A stretch of 64,000 nucleotides of DNA. Source: Numida meleagris (taxonomy: Eukaryota > Chordata > Aves > Galliformes > Numididae). The number at the start of each line of letters is the position of its first letter. Positions within the stretch are counted from its first letter, which is position 1. The stretch lies in the NCBI RefSeq assembly GCF_002078875.1, contig NC_034410.1, positions 43,196,202-43,260,201 of the forward strand, in the 5' to 3' direction. The notes beneath the pieces are model-generated. The model was not told the DNA's origin. It did no database searches and saw only the letters and a list, made by a program, of their open reading frames with translations. This document shows, piece by piece, positions 1 to 10,100 of the stretch. The position numbers were made by a program, and so were the translations under genes.

Positions 1-1029
1 CAGGAGCAAGCTGCTGCTTGTCAATTATATAATACCATGTTAATTATGAGTCTCACTGGGGGTGCAGTTGGGGTGCCACAGAGATTCTCATGTTGTTGTT
101 TTCCCCCTGCAAAGCGCTGAGACGATTTGTGGCTACTTAGAGAACACCTCTGGAATCAGAACGCAGGGGCGGTTCTCATCCCGCTATTCTAAAGCTGCTG
201 TTTTAAATGGTTTGAACTGAATTTGCTCATTTTTCCTCTCCTTGAACATCTCCAAGCTCCGGTCCCGTATCCTCGCTTCTTGAGGAGCAGCATTTCTGCA
301 CCGTCACCTGTGTTGCTGTCACACTCATCTACAAATCTGACTCCTTCTCGTGTGTGATGCGGAAGGTGGGCACGAAGACGTGTGCCCTACTTCACATAGG
401 AGTGGCCTTAAAAACAAGCGCTCCAGGTGCTCTGTTTCTACGTAGAGAAGACTTCCAGAGTGAAACATTGCCACTGAGCTGTGCTCTGCACCTGAGCACT
501 TGCAGTCAATGTGTGTCCTTACTGGTGGTCTCGGGAAGAGGATGGGTTGGAGCTGTCCCACTGCTCCTTCGCACTGGGATGGGCCTTGAGCAATTGGTGA
601 AGTAGAAATAGCGTTCCTCAATATTTGCTCTTAATTGGTGCCAAACGTGTTCTCATATCGATTTTCATTACCGAGCCAAGGTCTGGCTGCAGTAATTCCC
701 AGAGCCTGGGAAATGCTGCAGTGTTTTCCTGTATCTGAACTATTGTTAAGAAAAGCCCAAGTAGGGTGAAATTTCAGGCTGTGATTGTATCTTGTTACTT
801 GTTGGAAGGATTCTGAAAGTACTGGGAGAAGAGGTCCAAGTTTGAAAGAGGGATGACTTTCCAGAAGCCTTCTTTTTACCAAGCAATACCAACTTACACT
901 CAAATAATTCACTGGGACTGGGACTGTCTGCCTGTCTGTCCATCTCGGTAGCTAAGCTGTGAGCACCACGATGCAGCTCAAATACCCGCTTTGAATGCAA
1001 AACGCCTCCAAACTCTCCTCTTCTTGCAG
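1..1029 (+). other. Last intron (3' part) of the ZDHHC3/7-type gene
   Basis: No coding exon is visible in this stretch on either strand. It ends in the acceptor TCTTCTTGCAG at 1019-1029, just before the terminal coding exon. Short open frames here have no recognisable product and lack paired splice sites. I read it as intron because the exon at 1030 opens in mid-protein (GIERLKK, which follows the fourth transmembrane region in the DHHC3/7 family). The upstream exons lie left of the window. Confidence 0.6.
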
Positions 1030-1263
1030 GGCATCGAGCGCCTTAAGAAGCAGAAGCCGACCTGGGAGCGGACCAGCGGCTGGGAGGGTTTGAAGGCGGC
1101 CTTCGGCGGTCCCTTGTCCCTGGCCTGGCTCAACCCCTTCTCCAACCTGGACTGCAGGAGCCCACCGCCGCCGCCCCCCGCCCCCGCGGCCGCCATCATG
1201 ACGCAGGAGGAGATCGAGCAGTTCCTGGCGCGGGAGGTGTCCATCCAAGTGCCCCACGAGTAG
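1030..1263 (+). CDS. ZDHHC3: ZDHHC3/ZDHHC7-family palmitoyltransferase, terminal coding exon (partial)
   Basis: This exon encodes the last 77 residues of a DHHC-type protein S-acyltransferase, a Golgi or plasma-membrane enzyme that attaches palmitate to cysteines of client proteins. The catalytic DHHC cysteine-rich domain and the membrane segments lie upstream of the window. The exon follows an AG acceptor at 1028-1029, opens in phase 0 with GIERLKK and ends at TAG 1261-1263. The GIERLKK start, the [11 protein letters not shown] block and LSLAWLNPF are the cytosolic tail typical of ZDHHC3 and ZDHHC7. Downstream comes a run of six prolines, an alanine patch, and an acidic-basic end [14 protein letters not shown] that I do not recall in either mammalian paralogue. 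Synteny next to TGM4, in convergent orientation, predicts ZDHHC3, but the KPTWER and WEGLK wording is closer to ZDHHC7. The family call is firm; the symbol is tentative. Confidence 0.72.
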   Translation, partial: GIERLKKQKPTWERTSGWEGLKAAFGGPLSLAWLNPFSNLDCRSPPPPPPAPAAAIMTQEEIEQFLAREVSIQVPHE

Positions 1264-1349
1264 CAGAGCATCCTCGCAGGGGCCAAGGGGCACTTCCAGG
1301 TGGTGTGTGTTACTTGATTAACTACTTGTGGTGGAGACACAGGGTAGGT

Positions 1350-1351
1350 CT

Positions 1352-1392
<41 letters not shown>
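1350..1392 (+). repeat. Poly-T tract
   Basis: An almost unbroken run of about 40 T lies in the 3'UTR of the ZDHHC3/7-type gene, 90 bases after its stop. On the transcript it is a long U tract. Confidence 0.9.
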
Positions 1393-1395
<3 letters not shown>

Positions 1396-1983
1396 GTACT
1401 TTGGGTACTTTTGGTGCAGAATTTATTTCAGGACTATTTATGGGGAAGTCGGGTACAGCACCAGCAGAAGCAATGCAAATCTCCAGAGCAAGTTTTACCA
1501 AAAATGAGAGCCACACACCTTTTGGAGCTGTGTCCTGCCTTACCGAGCTGCTCTTGTGTGGCCTTCAGGGAGAGCCCGGCTGTGGGGCCAGAGCCGTGGG
1601 GCCTCATGTCCCCGCTGCACGGGCTGGATGAGTGTTGCCTATTGCTCCTGCCGGTGCCTGCATTCAGAGGTGATGCTCCAGGCATCAGCATTCTGACAGC
1701 CAAGATCTAGACTGGCTTTTGGCTGTTTTTGCCTTGTTGTCATCTCCCGCACCTTACTGACCAGTGGCACCTCACCTGGGCGAGGTGCTCCTGGATTCCC
1801 GCCACAGGTTGTGCAGCTTTGAGGCCCTGTAACGTGCAGCAAAGATCATTATTGCCTTGGGAAAGAGAGATGAAGCAGCTGGGGGATAAATCAAGGTATT
1901 GTGGAAGACCTGGATTAACTTTCAGTTATTTATGAAAGCCCAAATTCCTCTTGGTATTGCAAGATTTTTTTCCCCATGGCAGC

Positions 1984-1989
1984 AATAAA
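1984..1989 (+). terminator. Candidate proximal poly(A) signal AATAAA, ZDHHC3/7-type gene
   Basis: A canonical AATAAA lies about 720 bases after the stop codon, followed within 30-60 bases by GT-rich sequence (GAGCGTGTGGTAACAG). It would give the short 3'UTR form. Confidence 0.45.
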
Positions 1990-3162
1990 GGAGTTTTTGG
2001 GATGAGCGTGTGGTAACAGTCTGGTGGGTGGCTGATCAGAGCACAGTGGGGCCAAAACCCAGGAAAACAAGGGGAGATGTTTCAAAACAATAGTGACCCC
2101 CTGTGTTTATCCCCTTTTTCAATGAAAAATAGATTTAGGGGGGAAAAAATACATCAGGAACTGTGCGTCTATAAAAAATGTCTTGGGTAAAGGGCAACAA
2201 GCTGCACCTTGGGGAACCTGAGGTATCCTCTTGCTGTAGGTTGGCCCTGTGTAGCAGTGTGGTGGGGAGGCTGTCTCACTTTTGCACCAGCCCTCAGGGT
2301 CCGCATCACAGGGACACTGGGGACATATGTGAGTCTATAGGGGATTTCCTACAGGGAAACGTGGGGGTGTGTAAGGTGGAAGCTGGGGGCAGCTCGTGTT
2401 CCCCAGCTGTGGGCTGCTGTTCCCAGTTAACTTTCCCATCTGTGGGTGGGCATGGGGCTGCGGGGCCCCGCAGGAAACCAACATTGGAAGCAGTGTTTGG
2501 GGTAATGTGACAGCTGCATCCCCAGTGCTGATTGCTGGGTTCCGCCTCCTGCATTGCTCCTCAGCTGTGGGTATTTCTGGGGTTTTTGTGTTGTTTCCAT
2601 GGCTGAAACTGGAAAGTGGCGTGAAGGGGGACTCCCCTCTGCCCCCTCCATGCTGTCACATTTTCACTCATCTGAGGGGCAGGAGCTGGAAGAATGCTGG
2701 CATCAGGAAACCAGAGTGTTGCCTCACTCCTTGGTACCCTCCTGCTCAGCCTTGGTACAGTGTGGCAAAAGTCTGAAGGAGCAGAAGTCCTCATGAGTTG
2801 GAGAGATCTGCTTTATTCCTAGCCCTAGCATCCACCTCATAGTGTAACTCCCACCGGGTAGCTTGAGACCAAAGTGATTTATTTCTATGAAATTGAAACC
2901 AGCCCCCTTCCCCTCCCTGTGGCATTGTGCCTTCACCACCAGCCCGGGCTGTGGCTCGCCAAGAATGGACCCGGGCTGGGCTCCATCAGCACTGCAGCAT
3001 GGGGCTTCAATCCATGGTGCATGGGATCGCAGTGGCCATGGGCAGTGTTCATGGCTTTTTAAAGCAGGCTTTCTATGCAAGTAAAGAACCTGTATCTCTT
3101 GGATATATATATATTTTGATAATTGTAACTCTGGTTTATGCCTCCGAATGCTAATTGTACTT

Positions 3163-3168
3163 ATTAAA
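3163..3168 (+). terminator. Candidate distal poly(A) signal ATTAAA, ZDHHC3/7-type gene
   Basis: ATTAAA lies in an AT-rich stretch about 1.9 kb after the stop, with TGTGCTCC-type GT-rich sequence some 40 bases on. The CR1 tails begin shortly afterwards, which fits the gene ending here. Confidence 0.4.
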
Positions 3169-3285
3169 GAATTAATACTTCCATGCTGCAGACCGTGCTC
3201 CTCCATTCTCTGTGCTCCACTCTGCCCTGTGGGGCTCCCTGCCCTGGGCAGCCAGACTGAGTGCCTGACTTAGTGGTTGGCAAAC

Positions 3286-3439
3286 CTGCCTGCGGGACGG
3301 GGGTGGAGCTAGGTGGTCTCTGAGGTCCCTTCCAACTCAAACCATTCTACGATTTTTTTATATGAATCCATGGCAGGGGGTTGGAACTGGGTGGTCATTG
3401 AGGTCCTGTCAAACACAAACCATTCTGTGATTTATATAA
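3286..3439 (+). repeat. CR1 LINE 3' tails, two in tandem
   Basis: Two successive copies of the CR1 3' end are present: GGTCCCTTCCAACTCAAACCATTC near 3325, and a diverged copy with GGTCCTGTCAAACACAAACCATTC near 3400. Each starts with the typical GGxxGGAACTxGGTGGTC stretch. Both are on the plus strand. Confidence 0.8.
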
Positions 3440-3597
3440 TAGAATCAGGCTTGAGTTGGAAGGGATTTTAATGGCCACCCAGTGCCAACCCCCTGCTGTG
3501 GGCAGGGCTGCCACCCAGGGCCCCATCCAACTTGGCCTTGAGCACCTCCAGGGATGGGGCACCACAGCTTCTCTGGGCAGCCTGATCCAGATAAGGG
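3440..3597 (-). repeat. CR1 LINE fragment
   Basis: This is the reverse complement of a CR1 3' region, read as AGAATCAGGCTTGAGTTGGAAGGG and then CCAACCCCCTGC, CATCCAACTTGGCCTTGAG and GGGATGGGGCACC. It lies tail to tail with the preceding plus-strand copies. Confidence 0.85.
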
Positions 3598-3944
3598 GTG
3601 ATAAGCTTCCAGGAGAGTGCTGGGATGGTGGTGGTACTTTCAAAATGTACATCCCACCCACAAAAGGATAATGAGAAAGAGTGCAAGAGGGGAGGAAGAT
3701 GTATGAGAAATGCTGTTTGGGGAGACTGTGCCAGGTTTGCTCCTTTTGCTGTCTAAAGCCAAAAATACAGAGTGCCAGCATGTTTGCCAGCAGGGACAGA
3801 GAGGAAAGCACAGGGGGAGTTGCTTAAAATGTGTCTTGAGCTCCAGTGCAGTGGGGTCTGGGCAGCCTCATGAGACTGCAGAGGCTGCAAAACAGCCCCA
3901 GCACAAACGTCGGCCACACAGTGAATTTGTCAATTTTAACGCTC

Positions 3945-3950
3945 TTTATT
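3945..3950 (-). terminator. Poly(A) signal AATAAA of TGM4
   Basis: Read on the minus strand this is AATAAA, 186 bases after the TGM4 stop codon. It is the first canonical signal downstream of the gene and gives a short 3'UTR. Confidence 0.65.
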
Positions 3951-4135
3951 GAATCACAGTCAGCTGCAATCAAAGTAGCTATGGCTATTACGTCAGTGTA
4001 ATTCCCTTTGCTTAGTGGGATTGTAGTTCTTTGCTCATCAAGCTCTATCCTGCAGTCAAGGAGAGGAGTGGTGGCAGGGACCCGCAGCTGTCACACGTTC
4101 AGGGTCCCCTTCTGTCCCCTGCCAGGGTGCTGTTC

Positions 4136-7100
4136 CTATTGGGTGACCTTGATAGCCTTCTCCACCGAAATGTCTTTGACCTGGTTGGAGGTCAGCCTGG
4201 CCACGATCTTCTTCTCTCCAACTCTCGTTGGAGTGCATATGACTTCAGACTTAATGATCCTGCCCGGCTGTATATCCCTAGGGAAAAAGGAGAACAGTCC
4301 CAGCATGAGCTCCTTGCACATCATGGATCTCATTTACCAGTTTGTCATAGTTTTGCTTAAAGAAAAAGCCACTGCATTTGTTTAGCACAGGTTTGCCCTT
4401 CTCCTGCAACCGAAGTGCAGCAAGCAGGGCTTGGTACCCTATGGAGAACCCCCCAGCACTGTCTCGAGCACGTATGTTGAAGAGCTGCACCGCTCACTGT
4501 CCCCTACCACTTCCTCAAGGAGAAATAACAGACAAGAAGGAAATGATGTTATTCCATGCCCATCAGCTGTCTGGGGCTCAGAGTTGCTCAAAACCTCATC
4601 TTACCCTTCCTCAAACGTCGCCATCTTAAATATGCCCAAGCCCTCCACCATCAGCTTGCAGTTGTCCAGGGGGACGTTCAGCTTGTTTTTGAAGATGAAG
4701 GCACAGGTGAAGTCGTTGTTCACCTTCGCCGTTTCTGGCATCTGGAGGAGGAGAGCGAAGCAAACACAAACACCGGGGATCAGAGATGTGATGGAGGTGC
4801 TGCTGGCTCTGCCAAGCGGAGGTGTTTCCTGCACTCCCCCCCACCTCATTTTGGGACCTTTGCCTGGGGCTCCCTAGCCCCAGCCAAGCCCGAAGGGGTG
4901 CAGCCTCACCTGGACCTGGATGGGGGGGTACTCGAAGCTCAGTGACACCTCCTTGGTGAGCTTCTCAGGTGTCCCCTGGATCTCAGCGATAGCAGTGACC
5001 TGGACGTGCTCTTCATCATCCACTGTGGCCAGTGCCTTCATGTAAGCATCGGGCATGATCTTCAGTGGGATGCGCACCTCTGCGGGACAGAAAGCACAAC
5101 TCGGCTCTTTAGCACATCAGTGGCAGAGGCCGCACTGATGGCAGTGCCTGGTGATGCTGGTGGGACGCAGGGTGAGGCACATTTGCTGAGGTCATCCTGC
5201 CCCGCATACCCATCTCCCCCTAGTGCAAGTGCTGGCTGAGAAAGCACTAGCAGCAAAGATATATATAGATATTTTTGGGAAGGGTGACTCATGCTTGGAA
5301 TGAGCAAATACTGTCAAGTATCCATTGCTTGTTAGTGTGTTGTTTGGTACATTGCAGTCATGCTGCTGGGGATCAGCAATGTAGCCCAGATTGTTCAAAG
5401 ATATGGAGCAAGCAGCAAATAGCCCTGGGGGTAAATAGCCTATAAAACATATCACAATTTCCATGCCTACCAGATTGGCCTTCCACCTTGACAGTCTGCT
5501 TGATATATCCAAGATTGGCATGGACTTTCCCAGTGTAGGACTGCAGCTGGCAGGAGCTGGCAAGGTCGACAGTCCAGCTCCCGGCCACAGTGCTCTTCAC
5601 GATGATGGCCACCTCAATGGGATCACCAGGACACAGAGGCTTTTCCTTGGTTATCTCCAGCTGGACCCCAGACTTGGGGACCTCCTCATTTAGGTCCTTG
5701 CCACCCGTGCTGCCTAGGCTCTCAACTATGGGGACTGCAGCAAAGCGTGAACGAGGTGTCATCCCTGAGGGCTGCAGGTAGGAGACGGCTCTCTTCATGG
5801 ATGCCCTTTCCTCTGAAGAGCCTGATGAAGGAAAAAAGCTGCCTCAGAGCCGTATCTCAGTGCCCTCACCCAGAGCCACCTCCCTTCCCTTTATTTGTTC
5901 TTCCGCTGCTGAGCAGAAGGTGTCAGGGCACCGACTGCCTCCAACCTCAGCTCAGGAGAGCCCCTTGGTTTGTGCTACCACTGGGAGCGGGGTCTCCCCT
6001 TTGGCTCTGCTTTGGAGGATGGGGGCAATCACCTTCAGGGAACTTATACTGCCGGGTGATGTCTTCCCGCCTGTTCTCCCCCACGGCCTTTGTGCTGATG
6101 TTGGCGCCGATGCTCTGGCTCTCCACGCCCAGCTTGGTGTACTTGTTCCTGCCGTTCTCCTCCTTGACTTGCCAGTAGACCTTGTCGGCATTCACTTCCG
6201 CATACACAAACTTGCTGTCGTAGGGCAAATACACGTCTCCATCTTTGACAGCCTTCACTGGGCACGGGCCACACTGGAAAATACCTGTAAAGCACATTCA
6301 ACACTACTTGCTACGCCAAACGTGACACACACATAGTGTATTTACACATTCATGTACCCACAGTGCCCTGCAGGGTTGGCTTCCAGCCTGCCAAGAAACA
6401 CCATTCCCTGCTTCCCGGGCTCAGACAGCGGCCTCAGGAGCTCATTGCTGGCTGGAGACCACAGCTCCATAAAGAACATCCCTGCCTCCCTTGGGAGTTG
6501 CAGAAGAGCCCTTCTGGGTAAATCCTACCTTGACTTTGCTCCTGAGGGGTCGCGTCGATTGCCTGCCAGCCATCAAACCCTGACGGCAGGTCCTTCCGCT
6601 TCATCCAGACGTCGTTCCACACATGGAAGTTCCTGTGTGCATTCAGGTTGGAAAGAAAGGGAGTGAGCTCTTGTAGGCAAGAGTGGTGAGCTCCTCTGCT
6701 TAGCCCTTCCAGAGCGCAGCTTTAATGCGGGATTTGTGGGCAGCCCTGTGAAACCCTGGGCTTTCTCTCCCTCCCCAGCAGCAAACACGAAGCAAAGGGA
6801 AAGTCTCCAAGGAAAGCCTGCTGGGGCTGGGGAACGGAGTGTTGCACGGACTAGGGAGCACTGAACCTACCAGACAGAGTCAGAGGACATCCACTTCAGC
6901 TTTTCTCCTTTCTCATTCAGGTAGACGTCAACCCTCAGGTTCTCATCGGTGTCATGCGCCGAGTTGAAGTTGCTCACGCTGCGGGCCGGGATCCCCAGGC
7001 AGCGCATGACTGCAACACAAACAGACAGAACACGGGGTCACAAAATCACCTCTGGGGTCACCTGGTCCAACCCCTGCTGAAGCAACGGCACCTAGAGGGG

Positions 7101-10100
7101 CCTGTGTCCAAGTGGATTTTGGAGATCTCCAAAGGGGAAATGCCACAGCCTCTGGGCAGCCTGTGCCAGCGCTCTGTCACCCACACAGCACTGTGTGCTG
7201 CCCGGTGTTCAGAGGGAGCTCCTGTGCTCCACTTCATGCCCATGGTCTCTTGTCCTGGTGCTGGGCACCACTGAACAGAGCCTGGCTCTCAGTGCTTCAC
7301 TCTCTCCCGTTTGGTATTATACACATGGATAAGACACCTGAGCCTCCCCTACAGCAGTCCCAGCTCCCTCAGCCTCTCCTCACATGACAGGTGCCTCAAC
7401 CCCTTAATGAAAACACCAGCACCAAAGGGCATGCAGAAGTTTCCCTGGATTACCAGCATAGAAATTAGGATATCAGATAGAGAGACATTTCACCCTTTAC
7501 CTGTAGTGAGGACTCCTGAGAAGACCCAACATTGACCATAATTGACGGGTTTCTTCGTTTTGTAATACTGCTGCAAAATTGCAACACTCCCAATCCATGC
7601 CATGGGGGACGTCCCTTTCTCGTACTTCCCTGACCAGTTTCCCATCACGACACCACTGTCATCGTTGGCGTTCACCTGTGTCCATGCACACACAGAGGAG
7701 ACTTCAGGGGTGAGGCTGAATGAGGCCCAAATCTCCCCAAGGTGCTCCACAGCCCCACAGCACCCTACAAGGCTGCTGGCACCAGCTGGGGTTTCCCCGC
7801 CTGGAACCCCTCTGCCTGGATGTCTTCAAGCATCCTAGGCCCCAGTGCTCCCAGCAAGCCTCCCAGTGCAACCAGCAGCTGCCCCTGAAGCACGGCGTTG
7901 GGCCTGGCCACCAGTTGCCTACCAAAGGACAACTGCTGGGTCAGCAGCACACTTTGGAAGTGGGGAGATGCTGCGTTTCTCCTGCTTCTTCCCTCCACCC
8001 AAGACGCCTCCCTAGCTCTTCTCCTGCCATTTTGTACTCATTCTATTCCCCAGGGAAATAAAAGCGAGTGAGAAGCAGGAGGGAAAGCTAGGGGGGCAGA
8101 ACACTCCTCTGAGAGAGCCATACCAAAGCAGACATGGCTCTGGACACAACCACGGGATCCCTTCTACTGCTCATCTTGAGCTTGCTTTTGTCCAGCAGGT
8201 ACATGCAGGTATCCAGGATGGATTCCTCAAACTGTTTTGGAGAGAAAAAGGAGATATTTTTACACACCACTCTGAAACAGAATTTGCTCCCTCAGCTTAA
8301 GGTCTGTCTAGGTTTTTGGAGGAAACTGCCTGACTAGCCCAAATTTTTGACCTTTCCTTATGATATTGAATGAACCTACTTCTACTTTCTGGGCAGTACT
8401 GGTGGTAGATGAATGGTTGGACTAGATGATCTTAGAGATCTTTTCCAACCTTAATGTTTCTATGATTCTGGAGCCTATGGAGTTTCCCAAAGCCATTCTC
8501 TCCAAAGAAGGGTTTAAATGAAAACCCACCTTGGGAGAGACCAGCCTCTGTCACACGTCTTACAAGCAGAGCCAGAACACAGCCCAGCAACTCTTTGCTC
8601 TTGCGAGCACTCCTCAGTCAGTTGCGCCACCTCCCTGAAGCCTTGCACGCTGCTCACATGAATAATGACATTTTGAGAGGGCTACAGATATTCAGGCTAT
8701 TGACATAAGTACAAAACAGATTCTGGCTTAAAAGTACATAAATGCAAATTATTATGGCAAAAGATTCCTAATTAGCAGGTGCTGATAAAACTCCCTTAGG
8801 TCCTTCTCAGAGAGATGTCAGACATCCTACACAATGAAGCCTGACAGAATATCAGCATCACTTCTCCTTGCCTCATGGCAGAATCAATACTAAGACAGGC
8901 ACAGCCCTGTGGGCACTGCCCTTTGGCCCCTTTGTGGAAAATGCGTCACCACGAAGACTTTCGCTGGGCTCCGCTATGTTATTCAGTTTGAAACTGCAGA
9001 CTTGGAGAACAAAACAGAGCAAAAAAAGAAACCCCCAAAGGAACAACAACAACAAAAAGATTGCAGCAGCATTAATGATGCAATGGGGACAGAATCGTGT
9101 GTCCGCCCTCTCCCCAGCTGCTGAGTTGGCCAGCAAGGGGGATCCCAGAGGGGAAGATTTGGTCGGAAATGCTCTGTTCTCAGTTTCTGAAGACTTTCTC
9201 AAGGTCTGATGGCAAATGTTCCATTGAGCTCTGGTCTCAGGCTGGGGCTAGGGAAACTGCTTAAGTAGGTAGATTACTCTAAGCAGGTGAGACTTCCCAG
9301 TGAAACTGGGGGATTACTCAAGTGCTTTGAGCAGCTCATGGGCTTAACCTATTTGTGGATTCATTTAAATTAACACCAAACAGAGAAAGAGTGAAGAGAG
9401 GTAATGATGCTGAGGGGACGGCTGTGCCTTACCTGCCCGAAATTCCAGGGTTTGCTGTGTATGCTGTAGACAGACCCAACATAGATGTAGCCGGTATCGT
9501 TGAGTACATACTCCTTTCTCTCAGCGTCATTGGACAGGAAGACAGTATCACCTTGAGGAAAAACACTTAGATGTTGGCTGATTTTCACACTTGCTACAGG
9601 AAGATTTTCCTGGAATGCTACACCATGGCAGCTGGCGGTCTGTAACACTCACACCACTTGGTGGCCGTGTGGCACTCACACTTTTCTTGCTATTGTGGGA
9701 GGGTTCCTATAAGACCAGTCTTTATTTTAAGCCCCAAGGGCTCCCCAGTGAGGAGCTGGCTCATTGCTCTTGACCCACAGCGATGCAGCATGTTAGAGAG
9801 AAGAAAGGATGTACATGGGAAGGAGGAGAGGAGAAGCTCCCAGGTCAAGTCCCTGCAAGCAGAAACGATAACCCTGTTTGCTGGATCACCCTCCTTACCT
9901 TCACACCAAGGGTTGAACAGCAGGTAGACGGCGTTCTTCTCAGGCTTGTAAATATTAGAGCCAGTCTTCACGGTCAGGCCATATATTCCCACTGCGGCAT
10001 TGGGTGCGCTGGTGACAGACAGCGTGCACTGGGAGTCGACAAGGAGATAGGACATGACATGACCAACCCTCCATGGTGGCACTGGCACTGTGGGGCAGAG

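Larger units (their letters stand above)
1264..3185 (+). other. 3'UTR of the ZDHHC3/7-type gene
   Basis: The region runs from the stop codon to a likely cleavage site. It contains a pure T tract of about 40 bases (about 1350-1392), an internal AATAAA at 1984-1989 and a later ATTAAA at 3163-3168 in AT-rich context. Either signal could end the transcript, giving 3'UTRs of about 0.7 or 1.9 kb. Open frames of up to 160 codons here (for example minus strand 2724-3206) have no recognisable composition or splice partners and are treated as chance. Confidence 0.5.
3186..3944. other. Gap between convergent genes
   Basis: This is the spacer between the ZDHHC3/7-type gene (plus) and TGM4 (minus). Most of its left half is CR1 tail sequence. 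From about 3600 to 3940 I see no gene or repeat I can name. Confidence 0.6.

Noticed and set aside
2724..3206. A 160-codon minus-strand open frame
   Set aside because: It lies in the 3'UTR of the ZDHHC3/7-type gene, has no recognisable motif and no splice partners.
5797..6336. A 179-codon plus-strand open frame
   Set aside because: It is antisense to TGM4 exon 10 and its flanks; the minus-strand reading has exact splice borders and clear transglutaminase residues.
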